NCBI GenBank assembly: GCA_018221165.1
Contig: JAAOYD010000002.1
Coordinates: 1 to 29,112, forward strand
Origin: Candidatus Woesearchaeota archaeon
Lineage (GTDB): Archaea > Nanobdellota > Nanobdellia > Woesearchaeales > UBA525
Length of the DNA stretch: 29,112 nt
Direction of reading: 5' to 3'
Numbering within the stretch: position 1 is the stretch's first letter; every line of letters begins with the position of its first letter. The notes below the pieces were generated by a model. That model searched no databases, was not told the DNA's origin, and saw nothing but the letters and a program-made list of their open reading frames with translations. Below are positions 21,762 to 28,783 of the stretch, one piece after another. The position numbers and the translations under genes are program-made.

Positions 21762-23039
21762 ATGACTGCTATGAACGAAATCCTCGACAAGGTACTCGAG
21801 CGCATCAAACCGGATGCAGAGCAAGTTAGCGAAGCCACTGCGTTCGTGAGCCAGCTGAACAAACGCCTGAAATGGGCAGCTTTGAAGGCGATAGCCGAAG
21901 TCGGTGGAAGCACGGCGAAAGGCACTTTCCTCAAGGGCGACCACGATGTTGACATCTTTGTTAGATTCGACAGGGAAACCTACAGGGAGCTCAACGACCG
22001 GCTCAGTGACCTTCTCGAAACGGTGCTTCCAAAGAAAGCTGTGCGAGTACATGGTAGCAGAGACTATTACCAAATTGTGCATGATGGGCTCACCTACGAG
22101 ATAGTACCAGTTCTCAAGGTGAGTAAACCGGGTCAGGCACTTAACGTCACTGACATGAGTCCACTCCATGTCAAGTACATCGCGAAACATCTCAAAAAGC
22201 AGCCAGCCCTGGCTGACCAGATACGCCTAGCGAAGCAGTTCTGCAAGGCTATCAAGGTCTACGGTGCTGAGAGTTACATCAACGGCTTCAGCGGTCATGT
22301 CCTGGACCTTCTCACACTCAAATATGGTAGCTTCGAACGATTACTCACCGCGGCGAGCGGATGGGGTGAACGTCTTGTCATCGACCCAGAACGGCATCAC
22401 AAAAAAGCCGAGTTCAGCATCGACGAGAACAAACAGCTTGGTCCTATGCTGATTGTCGATCCTGTTCAGCCGGAACGCAACGCTGCTGCTGCTTTATCCT
22501 TCGAGAAGTACGAGCGTTTCAAGGACGCAGCACGCGTTTTTCTCGAGCAACCAGCACTGAAATATTTTACTGTTGAGCCGTTGACAGCAGGACGCATCAC
22601 GAAGGAATACGAACGACGCAAGCCTGACTTCAAAGAAAAGACAAAACTCTTCATCGTTGAAGCGGTAGCACTCGAGGGTAAGACTGACATCGTTGCGACC
22701 AAGTTGCTCAAACTCCATATGTATCTCGTGCGCCAGCTTGACCTGCTTGACTTTACCGTAATCGATAACGGCTTTGAATTCGAACGCGGGAAATCGCTCA
22801 GCTACATAGTGGTGCATGACGAGCGGCTCGATGCGCGGAAGGAAGCTCGTGGACCCCCAACTTCAGCGAAGAAGGACATGGCGAACTTCAAGAAGAAGCA
22901 CGGCCGAAATGCCTACGAACGCGGCAAGCGTCTCTACGTGAAGATCAAGCGCCCATACACTACACCATTGCAAGCACTGAAAGGACTTCTCAAAGAAGAA
23001 TATGTAACTGGACGGATGAAGAAAGCTACGCTTCTCTGA
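21762..23039 (+). CDS. cca: CCA-adding tRNA nucleotidyltransferase, archaeal class I
   Basis: 425 residues. The nucleotidyltransferase core has GGSTAKGTFLKGDHDVDIF, with the metal-binding acids at Asp62 and Asp64 and the third carboxylate in YEIVPVL (Glu113, where Asp is commoner). The central domain follows (DMSPLHVKYI, LAKQFCKAIKVYGAESYING) and then the tail domain. It adds or repairs CCA at tRNA 3' ends; both tRNA genes in this window lack encoded CCA. The ATG at 21762 fits leaderless spacing from the shared TATA; an ATG three codons later is possible. Confidence 0.96.
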   Translation: MTAMNEILDKVLERIKPDAEQVSEATAFVSQLNKRLKWAALKAIAEVGGSTAKGTFLKGDHDVDIFVRFDRETYRELNDRLSDLLETVLPKKAVRVHGSRDYYQIVHDGLTYEIVPVLKVSKPGQALNVTDMSPLHVKYIAKHLKKQPALADQIRLAKQFCKAIKVYGAESYINGFSGHVLDLLTLKYGSFERLLTAASGWGERLVIDPERHHKKAEFSIDENKQLGPMLIVDPVQPERNAAAALSFEKYERFKDAARVFLEQPALKYFTVEPLTAGRITKEYERRKPDFKEKTKLFIVEAVALEGKTDIVATKLLKLHMYLVRQLDLLDFTVIDNGFEFERGKSLSYIVVHDERLDARKEARGPPTSAKKDMANFKKKHGRNAYERGKRLYVKIKRPYTTPLQALKGLLKEEYVTGRMKKATLL

Positions 23040-23049
23040 CTGGCGCAAA

Positions 23050-23060
23050 CTATATAAAAG
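23050..23060 (+). promoter_or_regulatory. TATA box of secFD
   Basis: CTATATAAAAG centred about 28 nt before the secF ATG; the strongest TATA consensus in the window. Confidence 0.7.
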
Positions 23061-23082
23061 CCCCCTTGACCACAACGTCCTA

Positions 23083-24216
23083 ATGGTCTCTCGTAAGCAA
23101 CGTCGAAGCAAGCGTCAGAAGAAAGGCGGGCAACGACGTGTTGAAACAGCGCCTCAACCGATTAAGCAGGCCCGTGGCAGGTTTGACACTATCTATCATG
23201 ACGAGTACAAGAAGCTGCTCATCATCCCGTTCATTATTCTCCTACTCGCCCTCGCCCAAATTAGCTTCCAATACGCGACCACCGGCGACTTCCTCAATAA
23301 AGGCGTCAGCCTCACCGGCGGTCTCACCCTCACCATCCCAGTGGATGGCCAGGACGTCACGGTCGACCAAGTGGAAGCGTTACTCATACAGCACTATCCA
23401 GACACTGAGATTGTGGTACGTGGACTTTCTGAATTCGGTGACCTTCGCGGCATCACCGTCGAAGTCGCGACTGACTCCGAAGACGAAGCAGAACTGAAAG
23501 CGCTCGAGCAAGGTCTCATCCGCACTGCAGAACGTGCAATCCCTGGAGCAACTGAGGAATACAGCGTTGAAGTCATCGGTCCCTCGTTAGGAGAGACCTT
23601 CTTCCGACAGACCCTCATGGCTGTCTTGCTTGCGTTCGTCCTCATGGGCCTCGTTGTGTTCTTCTATTTTGGCGAGAACACCAAGGCGAAAATAGCTGCG
23701 GTTGTTCTCAGTGCTACTGCGTACTTCCTCTTCACTGGCGGCGGCGGCGTGCTCAATACAATCTTCCTTGTACTCATTGCTATTGGGCTCATCCTCCTCT
23801 ACGCGTTCTACAGCCCGCCAAGTGCAGCTGTGATACTGGCGGCATTCAGCGACATCGTCGTGACGCTCGCTATTGTCAATCTCCTCGGTGTCAAGATTAG
23901 CACAGCAGGAGTCGCAGCGTTCCTCATGCTCATCGGTTATTCCGTCGACACGGACATCCTGCTCAGCACACGCGTGCTGAAGCACCGGAAAGGCACTATC
24001 TATGAGAGTATCATCAGCAGCTTCAAGACAGGCATGCTCATGAGTGTGACGAGCATTACCGCGGCCACAATCGGCTTCTTCGTCAGCCAAAGCACGACCA
24101 TCAAGCAAATCATGCTCATCATTCTCATCGGTCTCATCATCGACATCATCAACACCTGGCTGCAGAACGCTGGCATCATTCGCATGTATGCGGAGAGACG
24201 GGAGGCGGCACGATGA
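23083..24216 (+). CDS. secF: Protein translocation membrane protein SecF
   Basis: 377 residues. A basic N-terminal tail of about 45 residues (RKQRRSKRQKKGGQRR) precedes the first membrane helix (about 46-66). The D1-type GVSLTGG motif and an outer P1-like domain (about 70-180) follow. Five helices then make the RND-type pore, with GPSLGETFFRQTLMAVLLA, IGYSVDTDILLSTRVLKHRK and a final AGIIRMYAER. SecDF uses the ion gradient to assist export through SecYEG. The order secF-secD with a 4-bp ATGA overlap is the archaeal arrangement. The long basic tail could contact ribosomes or lipids (inference). Confidence 0.95.
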   Translation: MVSRKQRRSKRQKKGGQRRVETAPQPIKQARGRFDTIYHDEYKKLLIIPFIILLLALAQISFQYATTGDFLNKGVSLTGGLTLTIPVDGQDVTVDQVEALLIQHYPDTEIVVRGLSEFGDLRGITVEVATDSEDEAELKALEQGLIRTAERAIPGATEEYSVEVIGPSLGETFFRQTLMAVLLAFVLMGLVVFFYFGENTKAKIAAVVLSATAYFLFTGGGGVLNTIFLVLIAIGLILLYAFYSPPSAAVILAAFSDIVVTLAIVNLLGVKISTAGVAAFLMLIGYSVDTDILLSTRVLKHRKGTIYESIISSFKTGMLMSVTSITAATIGFFVSQSTTIKQIMLIILIGLIIDIINTWLQNAGIIRMYAERREAAR

Positions 24217-25937
24217 GCTTAATCAAACGCATCTTAACGAACTGGCGTGTTGTTCTCCTCCTTGTCATGCTCATCTTTGCAGTCATTGCTATCAGTCCCC
24301 ATCCATGGAACGAAGGCGCCGCAATCAGGAGCGTCGCGAAAGAGAGCACAGCCGAGTTGTCAGGTATACCTGCGCCGAGTCCACGCATCGCGCCAGTCGC
24401 GCGTGAACGAATAATCGCTATCAACAACCAACCTGTTATGGATGCTGCTGATTACTACCAGCAGGTCAACGCCATCCTCGGTCTTGGTCCGAACAAAACA
24501 TTCACACTACAAACGAATGAGAATCTCTACAGTCTCACGACCCGCGCAGAATATGAAACTATCACGCTCAACGAGACTGAATGGGTTAACGTCACTGAGT
24601 TTGTCTACAATGAGACGACGAATGAGACAGTGAATATCACGACCCTGCAGCTCCTGAACAAGACCGAACAACACTATGTTGGTGTAGAGGATGTGGGCTT
24701 AACGGTGTTCGACGCACCAAAGAACAACGTCCGTCAAGGCCTTGACCTCAGCGGCGGTACGCGTGTCATCCTCCAACCAGATGAAGTAGTTAGTCAGGCG
24801 GACCTGGACATCATCGTCAGCAATATCAAAGAACGCCTGAACGTGTTCGGACTGAGCGACCTTGTGGTACGCACCGCGACAGACCTGGACGGAAATGACT
24901 TCATTATTGTTGAGATTGCAGGCGCGAACCAAGAAGAGGTGCGCGACCTTATTGCCAAGCAAGGAAAGTTCGAAGCCAAGATTGGTAACGAAACAGTATT
25001 CTTCGGCGGCGACAAAGACATCACCTATGTCTGTCGCTCAGCAGATTGTAGCGGCATCGACCCTCGCGGTTGTGGTCCCACTGGTGACGGTGGCTATGCT
25101 TGCCGCTTCCGCTTCTCTATTAGCTTGTCTCCAGCTGCGGCTTCTCGACAGGCGGCTGTAACTGAGAACATGGATGTTGTCTTCGACCAAGGTGGTAGTT
25201 ATCTTGCTGAATCACTCGACTTGTATCTTGATGATAGACAAGTGGATTCACTTCGTATCAGCTCTGACTTGAAAGGACGGGCGACCACGAACATTGAGAT
25301 TAGCGGAAGTGGCTCCGGTCGCAACCAACAAGAAGCCGTCAACGACGCGCTCGCTAACATGAAGCAGATGCAGACCGTGCTCATCACCGGTTCCTTACCA
25401 GTCAAGCTCAAAATAGTCAAGACCGACGCGGTCAGTCCGGTTCTCGGTAAGGAGTTCGTGCACAACGCGATTCTCGTCGGACTGCTCGCTATGCTCAGCG
25501 TCGTCATCGTCGTATTCATCCGCTTTCGGGAACCACGTGTTAGTATCCCTATGATTCTCACGCTTGGCTCTGAAGCTGTACTCATCCTCGGTTTCGCTGC
25601 TGCGGCCGGCTGGAATCTTGACTTGGCGGCCATCGCAGCCATCATCATCGCCATCGGTACCGGTGTCGACCACCAGATAGTCATCGCAGACGAGATGCTT
25701 AGAGACCAGAAGACAGGAGAAGGCGGTACTTGGAAGGAACGTATCTCTCGGGCCCTGTTCATTATCGTCGCGGCCTATGTGACGACTGCTGCTGCCATGA
25801 TTCCGTTGATTTCAGCTGGTGCAGGTATGCTCCGTGGCTTCGCTATCACTACCATCGTCGGTGTTTCGATTGGTGTCTTCATCACGCGACCAGCCTTCGC
25901 GGCTATGGTTGAGCTCCTCGTCAGGAAGGATGAGTGA
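24213..25937 (+). CDS. secD: Protein translocation membrane protein SecD
   Basis: 574 residues. First membrane helix (about 11-29); a PDZ-like segment (about 35-110, RIIAINNQPVMDAADYYQQV); an extension with six N-glycosylation sequons at Asn120, 126, 133, 137, 141 and 149; then the D1 motif GLDLSGGTRVIL (176-187) and the P1 domain. A four-cysteine insert (YVCRSADCSGIDPRGCG) lies within the outer domain. Five C-terminal helices contain IAIGTGVDHQIVIADEMLRD. It is partner to SecF, translationally coupled to it. The PDZ-like region resembles that of other archaeal SecDs; the density of sequons is unusual. Confidence 0.95.
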   Translation: MSLIKRILTNWRVVLLLVMLIFAVIAISPHPWNEGAAIRSVAKESTAELSGIPAPSPRIAPVARERIIAINNQPVMDAADYYQQVNAILGLGPNKTFTLQTNENLYSLTTRAEYETITLNETEWVNVTEFVYNETTNETVNITTLQLLNKTEQHYVGVEDVGLTVFDAPKNNVRQGLDLSGGTRVILQPDEVVSQADLDIIVSNIKERLNVFGLSDLVVRTATDLDGNDFIIVEIAGANQEEVRDLIAKQGKFEAKIGNETVFFGGDKDITYVCRSADCSGIDPRGCGPTGDGGYACRFRFSISLSPAAASRQAAVTENMDVVFDQGGSYLAESLDLYLDDRQVDSLRISSDLKGRATTNIEISGSGSGRNQQEAVNDALANMKQMQTVLITGSLPVKLKIVKTDAVSPVLGKEFVHNAILVGLLAMLSVVIVVFIRFREPRVSIPMILTLGSEAVLILGFAAAAGWNLDLAAIAAIIIAIGTGVDHQIVIADEMLRDQKTGEGGTWKERISRALFIIVAAYVTTAAAMIPLISAGAGMLRGFAITTIVGVSIGVFITRPAFAAMVELLVRKDE

Positions 25938-25940
25938 AAC

Positions 25941-25950
25941 GTTTCTAAAA
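25941..25950 (+). promoter_or_regulatory. TATA box of the 25973-26449 gene
   Basis: GTTTCTAAAA centred 27 nt before ATG 25973. Confidence 0.5.
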
Positions 25951-25972
25951 AGAGATGAGGGAGGGAGAAAGA

Positions 25973-26449
25973 ATGGCAAGAACATTCCCTAAGGAACTTG
26001 GTGGTTATACTCGGGAGACGCAGACCTCGCAGTTCATTTATGCAGTCGCTTCGAACCTACTTATAAAAGGGACACGGCAGGGCGCGCAACGAGTTGTCGA
26101 TGCAGGTCGAGTCGCTGATGAGCTCTCCACGATAGCCGTCGAGGTCCCGACGAGCGTTGGTGGCGTTATCTCTGGAAGATTGCTCGACCGGTTTGACAAT
26201 AATGATGAGCTTGCCAATTTTGTTGAGCTCTCTCTGGAACGCTATGTTCAGGATTTCAGTTTTCTCACACGTGAAGACGGTGTCTATCGTATGACTTCGA
26301 ATGGAACTCAGGTCTCAACGACCCCCCCTCCAAATCCCTATAGCCTCGCTGCACTCCGTGTCGAGAATGTCATTGTGAAAACGCCGCCGAAAGTGCTGGG
26401 CCCTTCCTATAATGCGCCCCCTAGCCTCTTATTCGAGCGTAACCCTTAA
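25973..26449 (+). CDS. Hypothetical protein, 158 aa
   Basis: MARTFPKELGGYTRETQTSQ opens a soluble protein I cannot place. Helical N-terminal half (VASNLLIKGTRQGAQRVVDA), an acidic middle (DRFDNNDELANFVELSLERY) and a proline-rich C-terminus (TPPPNPYSLAAL, APPSLLFERNP). I chose ATG 25973 rather than the in-frame ATG at 25955: the TATA spacing predicts transcription starting at 25973, although GGGAGGGAG between the two could also serve as a ribosome binding site. Follows secD by 35 bp but probably has its own promoter. Confidence 0.65.
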   Translation: MARTFPKELGGYTRETQTSQFIYAVASNLLIKGTRQGAQRVVDAGRVADELSTIAVEVPTSVGGVISGRLLDRFDNNDELANFVELSLERYVQDFSFLTREDGVYRMTSNGTQVSTTPPPNPYSLAALRVENVIVKTPPKVLGPSYNAPPSLLFERNP

Positions 26450-26454
26450 AAACC
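26445..26454 (+). promoter_or_regulatory. TATA box of the tRNA-Val transcript
   Basis: CTTAAAAACC about 30 nt before 26479, where a duplicated tRNA-Val 5' end begins. No second TATA is seen directly before the complete tRNA at 26557. Confidence 0.55.
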
Positions 26455-26478
26455 AAACCTTTCCTCTCTTACTCTCAT

Positions 26479-26493
26479 GGGCCTGTAGTCTAG
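26479..26493 (+). repeat. Duplicated first 15 nt of tRNA-Val
   Basis: GGGCCTGTAGTCTAG, identical to 26557-26571 (positions 1-15 of the complete tRNA). It is followed by the hairpin repeat instead of the rest of a tRNA, so it is a 5' fragment and not a functional gene. Confidence 0.85.
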
Positions 26494-26543
26494 CAGCGTT
26501 GCTACCCTGGGAAGCAGGGGTTTCGCCTGCGGCTCAAGCCCCT
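26494..26543 (+). repeat. tRNA-linked hairpin repeat, copy B
   Basis: CAGCGTTGCTACCCTGGG, then AGGGGTTT...AAGCCCCT forming an eight-position stem. It matches copy A (6323-6370, minus strand) along about 50 bases. Inside it also has CCCTG-GGAAG-CAGGG. It lies between the 15-bp tRNA fragment and the complete tRNA-Val. Confidence 0.75.
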
Positions 26544-26556
26544 AAAACATATTCAC

Positions 26557-26629
26557 GGGCCTGTAGTCTAGTGGCTATGACGCCGCCTCGACATGGCGGA
26601 GGTCGCCGGTTCGAGTCCGGCCGGGCCCA
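26557..26629 (+). tRNA. tRNA-Val(GAC)
   Basis: Acceptor GGGCCTG/CGGGCCC with one T-G pair; D arm GTC/GAC with GG in the loop; anticodon stem CCGCC/GGCGG with loop TCGACAT and anticodon GAC (26590-26592). The variable loop is five bases, the T arm GCCGG-TTCGAGT-CCGGC and the discriminator A. No intron and no encoded CCA. Position 33 is C (26589) instead of the nearly universal U. Confidence 0.95.
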
Positions 26630-26640
26630 GTTTATTTTTC
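26630..26640 (+). terminator. T-rich tract after tRNA-Val
   Basis: GTTTATTTTTC directly after the tRNA, able to act as an archaeal U-tract terminator, but only a few bases before the next ATG; it could also be read as a TATA-like sequence. Confidence 0.4.
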
Positions 26641-26645
26641 TGAAA

Positions 26646-27164
26646 ATGGTCAAATGTCTATCGGAACGGGAAGAGGACTATTACTCTGAGCTAGCGCCTG
26701 GCTACGACAAGCTCCATCGAGAAGAGCAGGAACGAAAAATACAACTCATACTCCAGAACTTTGAGATACAGCCAACTGAGAAGCTTCTCGATGTCGGTTG
26801 CGGGACTGGTTTCACCTTGCCTCTGTGGCCATCGAAGGATGTTACTGGTGCCGAGCCGAGCCACGCGATGATTATGCAGGCCCCGAAAGCGTTGCAAAGG
26901 AGAATCATCCACGTCCGGGCAGAAGACCTGAGTATTTTCGATGATGGGGAGTTCGATGTCGTCGTTTCAGTGACTGCGATTCATAACTTCACCGGCGTCG
27001 AGGACGGGCTGCTCGAAATGAAGCGAGTCGGGAAGCGAAAGTTCGCGTTCTCTGTGCTGAAGAAAAGTGAGAAACTCGACGAGATTGATGCCCTCATCAG
27101 GAAGCACTTCGCTGTGAAAAAGGTCATTGATACCGACCCGCACGATAGGTTGTATGTGATATAG
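26646..27164 (+). CDS. Class I SAM-dependent methyltransferase, substrate unknown
   Basis: 172 residues from MVKCLSEREEDYYSELAPGY. Motif I is KLLDVGCGTGFTLPL (about 47-61); GAEPSHAMIMQAPKA follows as the acidic-loop region, then DGEFDVVVSVTAIHNF as motif IV. The Rossmann core is short and the C-terminal part (KRKFAFSVLKKSEKL) completes the sheet. Resembles small Methyltransf_11/25-type enzymes that act on small molecules or RNA. The longer open frame through the tRNA is not coding. It starts 16 bp after tRNA-Val without a clear promoter or Shine-Dalgarno, so it may be read through from the tRNA transcript. Confidence 0.85.
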   Translation: MVKCLSEREEDYYSELAPGYDKLHREEQERKIQLILQNFEIQPTEKLLDVGCGTGFTLPLWPSKDVTGAEPSHAMIMQAPKALQRRIIHVRAEDLSIFDDGEFDVVVSVTAIHNFTGVEDGLLEMKRVGKRKFAFSVLKKSEKLDEIDALIRKHFAVKKVIDTDPHDRLYVI

Positions 27165-27170
27165 AAAAAC

Positions 27171-27180
27171 ATTAAATACT
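27171..27180 (+). promoter_or_regulatory. TATA box of the 27201-27971 gene
   Basis: ATTAAATACT centred about 26 nt before ATG 27201. Confidence 0.65.
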
Positions 27181-27200
27181 CCTCCTCTTCAACCTTTTCC

Positions 27201-27971
27201 ATGAGCTTCAAGAACTATCTCGCGAACTTCGTCAAGACCTTCAATCCTGACGCCTACGAAAAGCTCAGCCACGACCAGAGCCTCAAGCAAGCATGGCAGC
27301 AGTTCGCCTTCAACTTTGCACTTATCTTTATTGTTATGCTCCTCCTCTTCGTGCCGGCAATCCTCTTAGGTGCACCTGCTCTCGAAGCAAAACTTGACTC
27401 GTTCTCTCAACTGCAACTCGACGCTAACGCGAGCGCGTCAGAACCCATACAATTAATGACAAAACCTGACATCGTCATTGACCTCACGGACGAGGAAGTT
27501 TTTGATACTGAAGAACTGCTCATCAATAACAAAGGCATTACCTGGAAACGCTTCTTGCTCTTTGGCGAGAAGACCGTGCCCTGGAGTGACGCGCGCGATC
27601 TTCAAGGAACTAACTCAGGCACCTTCGTCGCGCTGTTCATCTTCTTACTTCCGAGTGTGGCTGTCTGGGCCAGCATCTTCAGCCTTATTGGTTATGCTAT
27701 TGTCATCCTCATCTGCGGAACACTCGCTTGGCTGCTTCCAAAAATATGGCGGCACAAGCTCAGCTTCGCGACGGCGATGAAACTCAGCCTCTATGCTGCC
27801 ACAGTGCTCATGCTCGAAATGTTGCTCTTGCCGTTCTGGCGGAACTGGTGGCTCTTCCCACTCCTCTACATCATCTTCCTTTCCATAGGGGTTGCGCTCG
27901 TCGGTGAACGCAAGCTTACCCACGACCGCCACTCGCGCAAGAAAGGCAAGAAGCACGATATCTGGGACTAG
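27201..27971 (+). CDS. DUF1189-like integral membrane protein
   Basis: 256 residues. MSFKNYLANFVKTFNPDAYE precedes the first membrane helix (about 38-58). An outer loop of about 85 residues contains KPDIVIDLTDEEVF and TWKRFLLFGEKTVPW. Further helices lie at about 138-158, 160-180 and 195-235 (two), and the tail is basic (RHSRKKGKKHD). The layout of helix, one extracytoplasmic domain, then a four-helix bundle fits DUF1189, a family without known function. The resemblance is by layout and not by a diagnostic motif, so treat it as tentative. Leaderless by promoter spacing. Confidence 0.6.
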   Translation: MSFKNYLANFVKTFNPDAYEKLSHDQSLKQAWQQFAFNFALIFIVMLLLFVPAILLGAPALEAKLDSFSQLQLDANASASEPIQLMTKPDIVIDLTDEEVFDTEELLINNKGITWKRFLLFGEKTVPWSDARDLQGTNSGTFVALFIFLLPSVAVWASIFSLIGYAIVILICGTLAWLLPKIWRHKLSFATAMKLSLYAATVLMLEMLLLPFWRNWWLFPLLYIIFLSIGVALVGERKLTHDRHSRKKGKKHDIWD

Positions 27972-27974
27972 AAA

Positions 27975-27985
27975 AGTATAAAAAC
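27975..27985 (+). promoter_or_regulatory. TATA box of the 28007-28699 gene
   Basis: AGTATAAAAAC centred 27 nt before ATG 28007, just after the previous stop codon. Confidence 0.65.
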
Positions 27986-28006
27986 GCCAGTCCTTTCGTC
28001 CACCGC

Positions 28007-28699
28007 ATGAGTTTCAATGAGATAACACGGAATCTAGAGGATGCGGGTAGCAGAGAGCAACGTATCCGAGAACTCGCGGAGAGTCTTCAACGACGTGGCC
28101 TTGCCATGACCTCAGAAAGCGCACGCCAATTGGCTAAGAGTATGGTCGAAACCGAGCGTAAGGTGCAGCAACGCTACCAAGAGAAGAAGGACGAGGTCAC
28201 TGCCTATAGCTTTGACCGGAACAAAGAGCCTGCAGCCATTGTCAAAAACCATATGGAACAAGCGGTCTCCGCTCCCGAAGCTCCTGAGACACCTGAACAC
28301 TATCCTGAACTAAAACCTGACATGATGGTGAATGAAGCGGCGCAAGAACCTGCTGCTCCTGAGCTAGCTCCAGAGCCAGTTGCTGAACCGACTCCTGAGC
28401 CAGCTGTTGAGGAAGCACCTGCAGAAGACTATCCTGTCCTGTCTGAAGAAGAAGATCATGCTGCTGAGCCTGGCGACGAAGATCTCGCTACAGGTTCTGT
28501 ACCTGAAGCTCCAGTGTCTGACGAAGAGGTCTCGACTGAGGACTTTGCTGACGAGACACCTACGGAAGAGGCACATGTCGAGGACAGTGACAAGCCTGAA
28601 GATTCAGAGCCTATTCCTGAAACTGAAGAGAAGCCGCGTGAAGACCTGGGGAAGAAACTCGGCATTGACATCAGCCAAATGTTCAACGTGAACAAGTAG
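28007..28699 (+). CDS. Acidic, mostly disordered protein, 230 aa
   Basis: Residues 1-70 form charged helices (MSFNEITRNLEDAGSREQRI, ARQLAKSMVETERKVQQRYQ). About 80-210 is a low-complexity region of proline, glutamate, alanine and aspartate (PAAPELAPEPVAEPTPEP). The C-terminus returns to order with DLGKKLGIDISQMFNVNK. The design, a Pro/Glu-rich linker beside a short KLGI/KLGL-type motif, recalls the N-terminal half of the 781-residue protein at 10194-12539 (LDDIRQKLGL), but composition bias makes homology uncertain. No membrane segment. Function unknown. Confidence 0.75.
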   Translation: MSFNEITRNLEDAGSREQRIRELAESLQRRGLAMTSESARQLAKSMVETERKVQQRYQEKKDEVTAYSFDRNKEPAAIVKNHMEQAVSAPEAPETPEHYPELKPDMMVNEAAQEPAAPELAPEPVAEPTPEPAVEEAPAEDYPVLSEEEDHAAEPGDEDLATGSVPEAPVSDEEVSTEDFADETPTEEAHVEDSDKPEDSEPIPETEEKPREDLGKKLGIDISQMFNVNK

Positions 28700-28749
28700 G
28701 AATTACATTCTTTTCAGTATAGAAGATAATTAGTAGTGGGGAACATAAA

Positions 28750-28759
28750 CTTTAAATAT
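28750..28759 (+). promoter_or_regulatory. TATA box of the Gly/Tyr-rich protein gene
   Basis: CTTTAAATAT centred about 29 nt before ATG 28784; near-consensus. Confidence 0.65.
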
Positions 28760-28783
28760 GGAAGACTACTACGAAGTGGTAAA

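Noticed and set aside
26479..26556. A complete second tRNA with an intron or split halves
   Set aside because: Only the first 15 nt match tRNA-Val; no matching T arm or 3' acceptor strand is found before the real tRNA. A trans-spliced arrangement cannot be supported.
26412..26645. Extension of the methyltransferase through the tRNA region
   Set aside because: It would translate the repeat and the tRNA-Val gene; the methyltransferase domain starts naturally at 26646.
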